Source: Amycolatopsis azurea DSM 43854
Lineage (GTDB): Bacteria; Actinomycetota; Actinomycetes; Mycobacteriales; Pseudonocardiaceae
NCBI RefSeq assembly: GCF_001995215.1
Contig: NZ_MUXN01000022.1
Span: 62,001 to 126,000, forward strand
Direction of reading: 5' to 3'
Length of the DNA: 64,000 bases
Shown: piece after piece, positions 27,702-35,961 of the stretch
Layout of the letters: each line of letters starts with the position of its first letter
Position numbering within the stretch: the stretch's first letter is position 1
Notes under the pieces: generated by a model
Databases searched by the model: none
What the model was told of the DNA's origin: nothing
Seen by the model: only the letters and a program-made list of their open reading frames with translations
Made by a program: the position numbers and the translations under genes

Positions 27702-27739
27702 GACCTCGACTCTGACACCCGGGGAGGGGCCGGGTAAAC

Positions 27740-27773
27740 GCTTCGTGGCCGGAAGTTTCTCCGGCCACGAAGC
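27740..27773 (-). terminator. Terminator hairpin after the beta-propeller gene
   Basis: GCTTCGTGGCCGGA (27740-27753) and its complement (27760-27773) form a perfect 14-bp stem with loop AGTTTC, 9 nt beyond the stop of the minus-strand propeller gene and upstream of the desulfurase-like gene. Confidence 0.7.
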
Positions 27774-27782
27774 GCCTCGGAC

Positions 27783-29768
27783 TCAGTACAGCGTCAGCCG
27801 GTACGCGCCGGACTGCGCGGTGCCCGCGAACAGGTACCGGCCATCGGCACTGATCGCCAGCGAGAGCACCCTGGGGTCGGGGAGCGCGCCGGGCATCGGC
27901 GACCAGGTGCGGCCGAAGTCCGTGCTGCGCAGTACCCCTCCCCCGGTCGCGCTGGTCGCGAACCACACCCGGAAGTCGAACGGATGCGGCAGGATCCGGC
28001 TGATCTCACGGGGGTCGCCGCCGTCGAGGACCCGCCGGAACGTCCGGCCGTTGTCCTCGCTGAGCTGGATGCCCGCGCCACCGACGAGGACGCGTCCGCC
28101 ACCCCATCGGCTGACCGAGATCGAACTGACCGGTTCGTCGGAGACGTGGGTCCAGGTCTTGCCGCCGTCGTCCGACCGGTTCAGGCCGCCGGAGTCGCCG
28201 CCCCAGACCCGGTTCGCGTTCCACGGGTCACCGGCGAACGCGATGAACCCGATGTCGGTGGTGAGCTTCTCCCAGGACTTCCCGGCGTTGTCACTGCGGT
28301 AGAGCACGTAGCCGCTGGGCGCGAAGGCCGAGACGAGGAGCCTGTCCGGGTCGGCCGGATGCGCGAAGATCGTCCTGGGAAGGCCTTCCTTCGCCTTCGC
28401 CGCGAACTGCCAGGTGCGGCCGCCGTCCCCGCTGCGGAGCACGTCGAGCGCGAACCCGTTCCGGGTGACCTGCCAGACGACGTCCGGGCGGCTCGGCGAG
28501 ACGGACAGGCGCGCGTCCTCGTGCAGCCGGTCGGTGGGGTGCGACTGCCAGGCCCGGTCCGCCGCGGCGACCTTGCCGCGCGGGAGCGGGGTGTTGTAGA
28601 TCTCCTGCACACCGGCCGCGACGACGCTTTCCCGCAGCAGGTTTCCGCTGGTCACGAGGTCGCGAATGGACTCGCCGGGGACACCGATCTGCCGGTAGCC
28701 GCTCTTGCCGCCGTCCTCGTACACCCCGCGGTACAGCGCGGAGATCAGCATGGTGGCGGGTTTGCCCGGCGCCGCGGGGAGCTCGATCATGTCGCTGACG
28801 CCTTCGCCCGCGGCGGGCACCGGTTTGCGGGTCCAGGTGCGGCCGAAGTCCGTGCTGACGTCTATGTCGTTATACGTCGAGACGTACAGACGCCCGCCGA
28901 CGAAGCGCGGTTCACGCAGGGGTTGCCCATCCGGTTCGCGGCGCAGCACCGTCCAGGTCTTGCCGCCGTCGGTGGAACCGTGCAGCTCGGGGCCGACCGT
29001 GACCACGAACCGCTTGCCGTCCGAAGCGACCTGGTTGACCTCGCCGTCGGTCCGGTAGACGAGCTCGGCCCGCGGCTCCTTGGTGCTGACCCCGCGGACC
29101 ACCCACAGCGAGTACTCCGGGTAGACCGTCGTGAAGTAGGCGTCGTCGCCGACCATCGTGAGCTTGAGCGCGCCGACCGGCGCGGCGATCCCCTCGCGCG
29201 GCCAGGTCCTCGGCACGTCGTTCCAGTTCACGCCGCCGTCGATGCTGACGCTCAGCGTGTCGAGGTTCTGCACCACGACGACCCGGCCGGTGGGATCCGT
29301 CGCCATGCCGAACGCGCCGTCGGGGTACCACTCGCGAAGCGTCTCCCACGTCTGGCCACGGTCCATCGTGCGAAGCATCAGGCCTCGCCACTCGCCGACC
29401 TGGTACCCGGGCTTGTTGCCCACCGCGAGCATGCGGTCGGGATTCACCGGATCGGCGAAGAATCCCTGGATGGAGGTGTCTTCCGGCAGACCCCGGCGCG
29501 CACTCCAGGAGGCGCCGCGATCGCTGGAGAGCCACAAGGCCGGCGGGCCGGGCTGCATCATCGCGAGCCCGGCGGGCGAGACGGCCAGCAGCCCGCCGAT
29601 GCTGTTCGGGCCGACCGGTTCCCAGCCGCCCCGCGGCAACCCGGTCGCGTTGACGTCCGCGGGCGGCTGCTGGGGTTCGGCGGTGGCCACCGACGTCGCC
29701 CCGGTGGTCCCGAGAACCGTCAGCAGCCCGAGAACGAACATGCGTTTGGTGATCGATCTCAGTTTCAT
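27783..29768 (-). CDS. Secreted BNR/VPS10-type beta-propeller protein
   Basis: This protein of about 661 residues has a signal peptide (MKLRSITKRMFVLGLLTVLGTTGATSVATA) followed by many Asp-box/BNR-like repeats of the form S-x-D-x-G-x-T-W (SSDRGASWSARRG, TMDRGQTWETL, STDGGKTWTVL, STDFGRTWTRK, RSGDGGRTWQF, RSDNAGKSWEKL, RSDDGGKTWTHV, RSTDFGRTWSPM). This predicts a large seven- to ten-bladed propeller, as in sortilin-type or xyloglucanase-like proteins. No glycosidase catalytic residues could be assigned. A binding or hydrolytic role outside the cell is possible. An ATG at 29813 is an alternative start. Confidence 0.82.
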   Translation of the reverse strand: MKLRSITKRMFVLGLLTVLGTTGATSVATAEPQQPPADVNATGLPRGGWEPVGPNSIGGLLAVSPAGLAMMQPGPPALWLSSDRGASWSARRGLPEDTSIQGFFADPVNPDRMLAVGNKPGYQVGEWRGLMLRTMDRGQTWETLREWYPDGAFGMATDPTGRVVVVQNLDTLSVSIDGGVNWNDVPRTWPREGIAAPVGALKLTMVGDDAYFTTVYPEYSLWVVRGVSTKEPRAELVYRTDGEVNQVASDGKRFVVTVGPELHGSTDGGKTWTVLRREPDGQPLREPRFVGGRLYVSTYNDIDVSTDFGRTWTRKPVPAAGEGVSDMIELPAAPGKPATMLISALYRGVYEDGGKSGYRQIGVPGESIRDLVTSGNLLRESVVAAGVQEIYNTPLPRGKVAAADRAWQSHPTDRLHEDARLSVSPSRPDVVWQVTRNGFALDVLRSGDGGRTWQFAAKAKEGLPRTIFAHPADPDRLLVSAFAPSGYVLYRSDNAGKSWEKLTTDIGFIAFAGDPWNANRVWGGDSGGLNRSDDGGKTWTHVSDEPVSSISVSRWGGGRVLVGGAGIQLSEDNGRTFRRVLDGGDPREISRILPHPFDFRVWFATSATGGGVLRSTDFGRTWSPMPGALPDPRVLSLAISADGRYLFAGTAQSGAYRLTLY

Positions 29769-29892
29769 GCCGGAGATCTTGGCGGAAGATCCGCCAAAGG
29801 TATAGAGATTCATCGGATCTTTACCGGACAACCCGCCGTGTCATCTTGCTGTCACCACTTGTCAAGACTTGACTTCCGACAGACTCATCGGA

Positions 29893-30735
29893 TCACTGAC
29901 GGACGACGACCGCGATGAGCGCGGCGGCGAGCAGGGCGAGGTACGCGATCGCGTGGACGCGGTCCGGGATCCGGCCGACCACCCGGCGCGTCACCGCGAT
30001 GGTCGGCAGCGACCCGCACAGCAGCGCGCCCGCGGCGACCAGGTCGATGTAGCCGAGATGAGCGTCGCCCGGAGACGTCCCCGTCGCCGCGAAGGCGTAG
30101 ACGGCGGTACCGATCACCGCCACCGGCAGGCTCAAGGGGTTCGCCAACGCGGTCGCGTCGGCCATCGGCAGGCCTTTGCGCCGCATGAGCGGGACGGTCA
30201 GCACGCTGCCGCCGACCCCGAGAAAGCTCGCCACGGCACCGATCCCGGTGCCGCCCGCGGTGGTCGTGAACCCGCCGAGGGCGCGAGGCTCGGCGTCTTC
30301 CCGTCTGTTCACGAATCCCTTCCGGACCACGCTGTCGACGATGGTCAGCGCGAGGTAGGCGACGAAGAGCCAGCGCAGGACGCTTTCGCCGGCCGCGGTG
30401 GCGGCGAAGGAACCGAGCAGGGCGCCCAGACCGATGAACGCGATGAGCGGCCACAGGTACTCGCGGCGAAGCCGTCCGGTCCGCAGCTGGGCGAGGGTCG
30501 CGCTCCCGGCGTTGACCACCATCACCGCGGTCGACGTCGCCACCGCCACGTGCATCGCGCCCAGCGCGTGTCCCGGCCCGGCGAGCGCGAAGGCGTAGAC
30601 GACGGGCACGGTGATGAATCCGCCGCCGAATCCGAAAAGGACAGTGGTGACGCCGCTCAGGCAGCCGAACCCGAGGAGCACCGCGATCTCGATCAACACC
30701 CACCCGACGTTAGGCGTCGCCGGCACGGCGGGCAT
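29893..30735 (-). CDS. TauE/SafE-family sulfite/anion exporter
   Basis: This protein of about 280 residues has roughly eight transmembrane helices and the duplicated family motif visible as LSGVTTVLFGFGGGFITVPVVYAFAL in the first half and AVASFLGVGGSVLTVPLMRRKGLPMADATALA in the second. Members export sulfite, sulfonates or other organic anions. The substrate is unknown. The start is uncertain: ATG at 30735 is used, and GTG/TTG at 30699/30696 just before the first helix are also possible. It is divergent from an AraC regulator. Confidence 0.87.
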   Translation of the reverse strand: MPAVPATPNVGWVLIEIAVLLGFGCLSGVTTVLFGFGGGFITVPVVYAFALAGPGHALGAMHVAVATSTAVMVVNAGSATLAQLRTGRLRREYLWPLIAFIGLGALLGSFAATAAGESVLRWLFVAYLALTIVDSVVRKGFVNRREDAEPRALGGFTTTAGGTGIGAVASFLGVGGSVLTVPLMRRKGLPMADATALANPLSLPVAVIGTAVYAFAATGTSPGDAHLGYIDLVAAGALLCGSLPTIAVTRRVVGRIPDRVHAIAYLALLAAALIAVVVRQ

Positions 30736-30790
30736 TCGAAAGGACGCCACTTTCTTTCGCGCATCGGACACCCGGGGTAGCCTGGGTGAC

Positions 30791-31564
30791 GTGCGCGACA
30801 TCCCCATCGACGAGGTCGACCACCTCGACCGCGCGGTGGTGGCGATCCGCACCGATTACCCACCGGGGCACCGGATTCCCCCGCACCGGCACCGGCGGGC
30901 GCAGTTCCTCTACAGCGCGACGGGCTCGATGCGGGTCGAAACGGCCGACGGCACCTGGACCATCCCGACGCGGCGCGCGGTGCTCGTCCCGCCCGAGACC
31001 GGTCACCAGGTCTTCACGACGACCGTGAGCACCAGAAGCCTGTACATCGAGCCGAAGGCGGTGCCGTGGTTCCCACGGCGCTGCCAGGTCGTCGAGGTCT
31101 CCGCGCTGCTCCGGGAACTGCTGAACGAGGCCGTCGACGTGCCAGAGCTGTACTCGCCGCGCGGACGGGACGCCGCGGTCGTCGGCCTGATCCTGCACGA
31201 GATCCGCCGTTCCGCCCCGGTCCGGCTCGACCTCCCCCTGCCGGCGCACGAACGGCTGCGCGCGCTGTGCGAGTCCTTTTTGGACAGACCCGACATCCAC
31301 GATCCTTTGAGCGCATGGGCGTCCCGGCTGCACGTGAGCGAGCGGACGGTGAACCGGATCTTCACCACCGAGACCGGGATGGGTTTCGCGCGCTGGCGGC
31401 AACGGGCCTGCGTCCTGCATTCCCTGTCGCTGCTGTCGGACGGCCTCCCCATCGCGGGGATCGCCGCCTCGCTCGGGTACGAGAGCCCGGCCGCTTTCTC
31501 CACGATGTTCACCCGGCTGATCGGCACTTCGCCGAAGGACTATCGCGCGGCGTCCGCGCTCTGA
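30791..31564 (+). CDS. AraC-family regulator with cupin sensor domain
   Basis: This 257-residue protein has an N-terminal cupin-like domain (PPGHRIPPHRHRRAQFLYSATGSMRVETADG) and a C-terminal AraC DNA-binding domain with two helix-turn-helix motifs (LSAWASRLHVSERTVNRIFTTETGMGFARWRQ and IAGIAASLGYESPAAFSTMFTRLIGTSPKDYR). GTG at 30791 is the likely start; no strong Shine-Dalgarno is visible, so the mRNA may be leaderless. It probably controls the divergent TauE exporter and/or the downstream monooxygenase-like gene. Confidence 0.9.
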   Translation: MRDIPIDEVDHLDRAVVAIRTDYPPGHRIPPHRHRRAQFLYSATGSMRVETADGTWTIPTRRAVLVPPETGHQVFTTTVSTRSLYIEPKAVPWFPRRCQVVEVSALLRELLNEAVDVPELYSPRGRDAAVVGLILHEIRRSAPVRLDLPLPAHERLRALCESFLDRPDIHDPLSAWASRLHVSERTVNRIFTTETGMGFARWRQRACVLHSLSLLSDGLPIAGIAASLGYESPAAFSTMFTRLIGTSPKDYRAASAL

Positions 31565-31638
31565 ACGCCGATTTCTCGACGCTCGGGTACCGTCGGGACC
31601 GCCATTGGGGACCTCATCGAAAGGAAAGCAGGACGATC

Positions 31639-31962
31639 ATGATCTTCATCACGGCGAAGTTCCGGGTCCGTCCCGAACACGCGGACCGGTGGCCGGAAAT
31701 CGCGCGCGATTTCACCGAAGCGACCCGTGCCGAGCCCGGTTGCCTTTGGTACGACTGGTCTCGCAGCCTCGACGACCCGAACGAGTACGTTCTCGTGGAG
31801 GCGTTCCAGGACGACGACGCCGGTGCGGCCCACGTCGGTTCCGAACATTTCCGCGCGGCACAACGTGATCTGCCGCAGTACCTGGCCGAGACGCCGCGGA
31901 TCGTCAACGCGAAGGTCGATCAGGACGGCTGGTCGGAACTGGGCGAACTCGCCGTCGAGTAG
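31639..31962 (+). CDS. Antibiotic biosynthesis monooxygenase (ABM) domain protein
   Basis: This 107-residue protein is a single dimeric alpha+beta barrel (ABM/YgiN-like): MIFITAKFRVRPEHADRWPEIARDFTEATRAEPGCLWYDW and YVLVEAFQDDDAGAAHVGSEHFRAA are typical. Such proteins act as quinol monooxygenases or haem-degrading enzymes, or have unknown roles. It follows the AraC gene by 74 nt on the same strand. The ATG is preceded by GGAAAGCAGGA. Confidence 0.88.
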   Translation: MIFITAKFRVRPEHADRWPEIARDFTEATRAEPGCLWYDWSRSLDDPNEYVLVEAFQDDDAGAAHVGSEHFRAAQRDLPQYLAETPRIVNAKVDQDGWSELGELAVE

Positions 31963-32005
31963 GTTCCGCTTCCCGCCTCGGTCCGCGCCGGACCGGGGCG
32001 GGCGC

Positions 32006-32821
32006 TCAGCCGCGCTGTGCGCGTGCCGCCCCGACGCAGTAGGCGCCGAACGCGGCGACCCCGGCGGCCACCACGATGAGCAGCACCGTGCCGAACGGCT
32101 GGGCGGCGAGGGTGCGCAGGGCGGCGTCGAGCCCGCCGGAGCGGGACGGATCGTGCTCCAGCGCGGCGAATCCGAGGAGCACGGCGACCACGCCGAACAC
32201 CACACCCCGGGCCGCGTAACCGATCCTCCCGAGCCGCTCGACCCACCGCTGGGTGCCTGAAGGCAGCTTCGAGAGGTCGAGGTCCTCCATGAAGGTGCGG
32301 CGTACGCCCTTGACCACCGAAGCGACAGCGACGCCGAACACGATGACGGCCACCACGATCACCAGGAACGGGCCGGCGGGCAACTCGAGCAGCTTCGCGG
32401 TGTACTCCTGCTGTTTCTGATCACCGCTGCCCTGGTCACCCGCGCCCACGGCGAGCCGGGCCGCGTAGAACCCCAGCGAGATCCCCACCAGACAGCGCAC
32501 GCCGGACGTCACCCGCTTGACGGTGCGCTTCCTCTCCTTGTCGATCCAGGTGTATCCGACAGCGGCGAGCAGCGCCTGCCACAGGCCGTACGCCACGAGT
32601 CCCGCCGCCAGCACCCACAACAGCACGCCGCCCACCGGGGTCGAGCCGACCTCGGCGACAGCGCCGCGTCCGTCGGCTTCCTGGCCTCCACCGCCGATCG
32701 CGATCCGCACGGCGAGGTACCCGATGAGCAGGTACACCAGCCCGTAGCAGCCCATCCCGATCCGTCCGAACATCTGGACGGCTTTGTTGTGGCGTACCTG
32801 TCTCGCCTTGGTCGCGGGCAT
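32006..32821 (-). CDS. DUF1206 membrane protein
   Basis: This 271-residue protein has six predicted transmembrane helices arranged as three repeated two-helix units, each with a G-R-x-G-Y/C-x-A/G-R/L motif (MFGRIGMGCYGLVYLLIGYLAVRIA, VTSGVRCLVGISLGFYAARLA, RLGRIGYAARGVVFGVVAVLLG), as in DUF1206. The function is unknown. The ATG at 32821 has GGAGGGTGAACC upstream and is preferred over longer in-frame starts. It is divergent from the reductase-like gene. Confidence 0.9.
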   Translation of the reverse strand: MPATKARQVRHNKAVQMFGRIGMGCYGLVYLLIGYLAVRIAIGGGGQEADGRGAVAEVGSTPVGGVLLWVLAAGLVAYGLWQALLAAVGYTWIDKERKRTVKRVTSGVRCLVGISLGFYAARLAVGAGDQGSGDQKQQEYTAKLLELPAGPFLVIVVAVIVFGVAVASVVKGVRRTFMEDLDLSKLPSGTQRWVERLGRIGYAARGVVFGVVAVLLGFAALEHDPSRSGGLDAALRTLAAQPFGTVLLIVVAAGVAAFGAYCVGAARAQRG

Positions 32822-33002
32822 CCGGTTCACCCTCCTCTTCCTGTCTTTCCCCGAGTCTCGCCGCCTGCGCCCAAGACCGCCGCGTGACTGGTCCATCCGG
32901 CCCAGCGACACGACCCACACTTTTTCCGCGGTGATGTCGGATGGCCCCGAGTCCGTTCGTAGAGGAGGTGAAAGCAAGCCCGCACTCACCGAAGGAGCCA
33001 TC

Positions 33003-33584
33003 ATGACCGCGACCTACACCTTCGACGTCTTCTCCAGCCTCGACGGCTACGGCTCCCACACGGGCGACTGGGGCGGCTACTGGGGCAAGCAGGGACCCGA
33101 GTTCCTGGAGCGCCGCCTCGCCTTGTACAGCGAGAAGCAGCGGATGGTCTTCGGCGCCACGACGTACCGGGAGAACGTGGAGATGCTTTCGGGCATCGTC
33201 GAGATCGAGGCTCTCGACCCGTGGATCACCCGGCTGAAGAACCTGCCCGCGACGGTGGTGTCGACGACGCTGCGGGAACCGCTCGACTGGCCGGACTCGA
33301 CGATCGTGCACGGCGACGCCATCGACGTCGTCGCCAAGCTCAAGGAAGAGTCCGAGGTGCCGCTGCGCTCGCACGGCAGCCTGGCGATGAACCGGGCGCT
33401 GATGGCCGCCGGTCTGGTCGACCGGGTCCAGGTGACGGTCTTTCCGGTGATCACCGGCGAGACCGGGGCGGCACGGATCTTCCAGGGCGCGGCCGACTTC
33501 GACCTCGAACTGATCGAGAGCCGGACCCTCGACGGGCACACCCAGGAACTCGTCTACCGGCCCACCCGGCATCACGCGCGCTGA
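33003..33584 (+). CDS. Dihydrofolate reductase-family (RibD C-terminal-like) protein
   Basis: This 193-residue protein has the RibD-C/DHFR-like fold: FDVFSSLDGYGSHTGDWGGYWGKQGPEFLERR, RMVFGATTYRENVEML, LRSHGSLAMNRALMAAGLVDRVQVTVFPVITGETG. Stand-alone members bind NADPH, but their substrates are mostly unknown; it is not the folate-pathway DHFR. GAAGGAGCC precedes the ATG at 33003. Its last 13 nt overlap the 3' end of the convergent LysR gene. Confidence 0.9.
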   Translation: MTATYTFDVFSSLDGYGSHTGDWGGYWGKQGPEFLERRLALYSEKQRMVFGATTYRENVEMLSGIVEIEALDPWITRLKNLPATVVSTTLREPLDWPDSTIVHGDAIDVVAKLKEESEVPLRSHGSLAMNRALMAAGLVDRVQVTVFPVITGETGAARIFQGAADFDLELIESRTLDGHTQELVYRPTRHHAR

Positions 33585-34492
33585 TCGTCCATAACGGACT
33601 CTTCGGTGATCTTGCCGAGCGCGTCGACGATCAAGGCGCGCAGCCAGCGATGCGCGGCGTCCCGGTCGTGGCGGGCATGCCAGGCGAGGACGGCGGGGAT
33701 CGGCGGAGTGGGCCCGGGCATCGGATACGCGCGCAGCGAGGGCGGGAGCGCGTGCCGGGTGAGCAGCCGGGGAGCGACAGTCACCAGGTCGTGCGTGTCC
33801 ACGATCCGGAGCGCCAGCGCCAGTGTCGGCACGGTGAAGGCGACGGTCCTGCGGAGTTCGCGAGCCTTCAGGAGATCGTCGACGCGGTTGTGACGTCCGC
33901 CTTCGCGGGAGATCACCACATGCGACAGCGCGGCGAGCGCGTCCCACGTCGACGGCGGCCGCGGCAGGTCACGGCGGCCGATCACGGCCAGTTCGTCGGT
34001 GAGCACCGTGGTCGAACGGGCCTCGGTATGCGTCGGGACCTGGTTGGTGATCTGGAGATCGGCGCGGCCTCGCCGCAGGTCGTCGGCGGCGGTGCCCGGG
34101 GCATCGCTGAGAACGCGCAGGCAGACCCCGGGCGCCATCCGGGCGAGGTCGGCGGCGAGGTACGCGACGAGCGCGTCGATGACGACGTCGTTGCACTGCA
34201 CGGTGAAGGTGCGCTCCAGGGTGGCCGGATCCACCTCCGCCGCCGGGCTCAGCACCGCCTGGGCGCGGGTGACCAGCTGGCGCACCTCGTCACGGATCTG
34301 CTCGGCGTAGGGCGTGGGCAGCATCGTCCTGCCGGACCGGACGAGGATCTGGTCGCCGGTGGCCCGCCGGATCCGCGCGAGGGCGCGGCTCATGGCCGGC
34401 TGCGTGAGATAAAGCCGGTCGGCCGCCCCGGTGACGCTGCACTCGTCGAGCAGCGCGTCCAGGGTGACCAGCAGGTTCAGATCCAGATGCAC
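33572..34492 (-). CDS. LysR-family transcriptional regulator
   Basis: This 306-residue protein has an N-terminal winged helix (MHLDLNLLVTLDALLDECSVTGAADRLYLTQPAMSRALARIR) and a substrate-binding effector domain from about residue 90. It starts with GTG at 34492 and is divergent from an FAD monooxygenase with a palindromic LysR-type box between them, so it probably controls that gene. The effector is unknown. The 3' end overlaps the reductase-like gene by 13 nt. Confidence 0.93.
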   Translation of the reverse strand: MHLDLNLLVTLDALLDECSVTGAADRLYLTQPAMSRALARIRRATGDQILVRSGRTMLPTPYAEQIRDEVRQLVTRAQAVLSPAAEVDPATLERTFTVQCNDVVIDALVAYLAADLARMAPGVCLRVLSDAPGTAADDLRRGRADLQITNQVPTHTEARSTTVLTDELAVIGRRDLPRPPSTWDALAALSHVVISREGGRHNRVDDLLKARELRRTVAFTVPTLALALRIVDTHDLVTVAPRLLTRHALPPSLRAYPMPGPTPPIPAVLAWHARHDRDAAHRWLRALIVDALGKITEESVMDDQRA

Positions 34493-34498
34493 CCAGGT

Positions 34499-34524
34499 AA
34501 TGCTAGCCAGACCAGCTATGCATT
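34499..34524. promoter_or_regulatory. LysR binding box between LysR and monooxygenase genes
   Basis: AATGC-TAGC ... GCTAT-GCATT is an imperfect palindrome centred on TAGCCAGACCAGCTA (34504-34518). It lies 6 nt from the LysR start and about 33 nt upstream of the monooxygenase. Divergent LysR spacers normally hold such a site. Confidence 0.6.
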
Positions 34525-34557
34525 TGAAGTTATCCGTGTTCCCTATTGGCTGGTCAT

Positions 34558-35655
34558 ATGCGCACTGTGATCGTGGGAGCGGGACTGGTCGGACTCACCA
34601 CCGCCGCGTCGTTGCGGCTGATCGGGCACGACGTCATCGTGCTGGAGCACGCGCCGGAGGTGCGGGCCGTGGGCGCCGGGATCGGCCTGTGGCCCAACGC
34701 GTTGCGGGAGTTCGACAAGCTCGGCATCGGCGACGACGTCCGGCGCATGGGGGACATCGTCGACGCCTGGTTCTTCGACGCCGCCGGGAACCCGGAACGC
34801 GCGGACGGCTACGACCCGTCCCGCTACCGGTTCCTGATGGTGCCGCGGCCGGGCCTGAACACCTTGCTGGCCGAGACCGCCGGTCTGGACCGGATCCGCC
34901 TGGACGCCCATGTCACCGGCTTCACCGAACACGACGCGGACGTGGAGGTGCACCTCGCCGACGGCTCGTCCCTGCGCGCGGATCTCCTGATCGGCGCGGA
35001 CGGGGTCTACTCCGACGTCCGCGCCGCGCTGGTGCCGGGCAGCTCCGCGGTCGAGCACAAGGGCAACCGCGTTTGGCGAGCACTGGTTCCTTCCGGCGAC
35101 GAGCGCCCGCAGGGCACGGCGCTCACCATCGGCTCGAACCGGACCCGAGGCGGGTACACCCGGGTCGCCGGGGGACGGACGATGTGGTGGGTCAACCGGT
35201 TCGACGCCGGGGAATCGTCCGGCGGCAAAAGGGAACAAGCGCTGCGGCAGGCCCGAAACCTGGCGGAAGACGGCTGGCACGACGAGCTGCTGGCGATGAT
35301 CGCCGCGACGCCGGAGGAGTCCATCCTGGAGAACCAGATCATGCTCGTCCCCGAGCTGTCACGCTGGACCACCGCCAGGGTCGCCTTGATCGGGGACGCC
35401 GCGCACGGCCTCTCCCCGCATCTCGCGGTGGGCGGCACCCTGGGCATCGAAGACGCCGGGGTCCTGCGCTCCGAATTGGCGGGCGAATCGGACCCGGCCG
35501 AGGCCCTCGCCCGATATGAAAGCGCCCGTCGCGCACGTTTGGACAAGGTGCGTGAGCACTCCGTCGCGATCGAGTACGCCGATGGGGCCGCCGAGAGCGC
35601 CGAGCGTTTCGCCGCCTTCAGCGATTGGATGCTCAGCACCGCACCCGCAACCTGA
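34558..35655 (+). CDS. FAD-dependent aromatic monooxygenase-like protein
   Basis: This 365-residue flavoprotein of the PHBH/TetX class starts with the dinucleotide motif VIVGAGLVGLTTAASLRLIG (GxGxxG at residues 6-11), carries the middle DG motif in LLIGADGVYSDVR, and has the second FAD motif VALIGDAAHGLSPHLAVGGTLGIEDA. Members hydroxylate phenols, urate or antibiotics using NAD(P)H and O2. The substrate is unknown. It is probably controlled by the divergent LysR. The ATG at 34558 begins the Rossmann strand directly. Confidence 0.92.
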   Translation: MRTVIVGAGLVGLTTAASLRLIGHDVIVLEHAPEVRAVGAGIGLWPNALREFDKLGIGDDVRRMGDIVDAWFFDAAGNPERADGYDPSRYRFLMVPRPGLNTLLAETAGLDRIRLDAHVTGFTEHDADVEVHLADGSSLRADLLIGADGVYSDVRAALVPGSSAVEHKGNRVWRALVPSGDERPQGTALTIGSNRTRGGYTRVAGGRTMWWVNRFDAGESSGGKREQALRQARNLAEDGWHDELLAMIAATPEESILENQIMLVPELSRWTTARVALIGDAAHGLSPHLAVGGTLGIEDAGVLRSELAGESDPAEALARYESARRARLDKVREHSVAIEYADGAAESAERFAAFSDWMLSTAPAT

Positions 35656-35656
35656 G

Positions 35657-35932
35657 TCAGCGAGTGAGCCAGGGCGCCAGCAGCGCTTCGAGGTCGGCGT
35701 CCGACAACGCGTACGGCCCGCCGTGGAACTCGTGCCACCGCGAAGCGTCCCGCGCCGCCGTGTACTCCACCTCGAACGCCCGCATCAGGACGTACATGAA
35801 GGTCACCGAGCTGAACCGCTCACCCAGCAGCGTCCGGGCCTCGCGCGCGACACCCGTCGCGCCATGGCCGATCACGTCCGCGAGCTTCAGCTCCTCCGCA
35901 GCCGGATCCAACAGGCTGGGGGCATACATCAC
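35657..35932 (-). CDS. Small protein of unknown function
   Basis: This 91-residue soluble protein starts at a GTG (35932) preceded by GGAG at a good spacing; an ATG follows directly. It has no signal peptide or membrane helix. Recognisable segments are LKLADVIGHGATGVAREARTLLGERF and a C-terminal GGPYALSDADLEALLAPWLTR. I do not recognise the family. It is 29 nt downstream of rlmN on the same strand, so it may be cotranscribed with it, and it converges on the monooxygenase with a 1-nt gap. Confidence 0.7.
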   Translation of the reverse strand: MMYAPSLLDPAAEELKLADVIGHGATGVAREARTLLGERFSSVTFMYVLMRAFEVEYTAARDASRWHEFHGGPYALSDADLEALLAPWLTR

Positions 35933-35961
35933 GTCAAAATCTCCATCGCTGAAAGGAAAAC

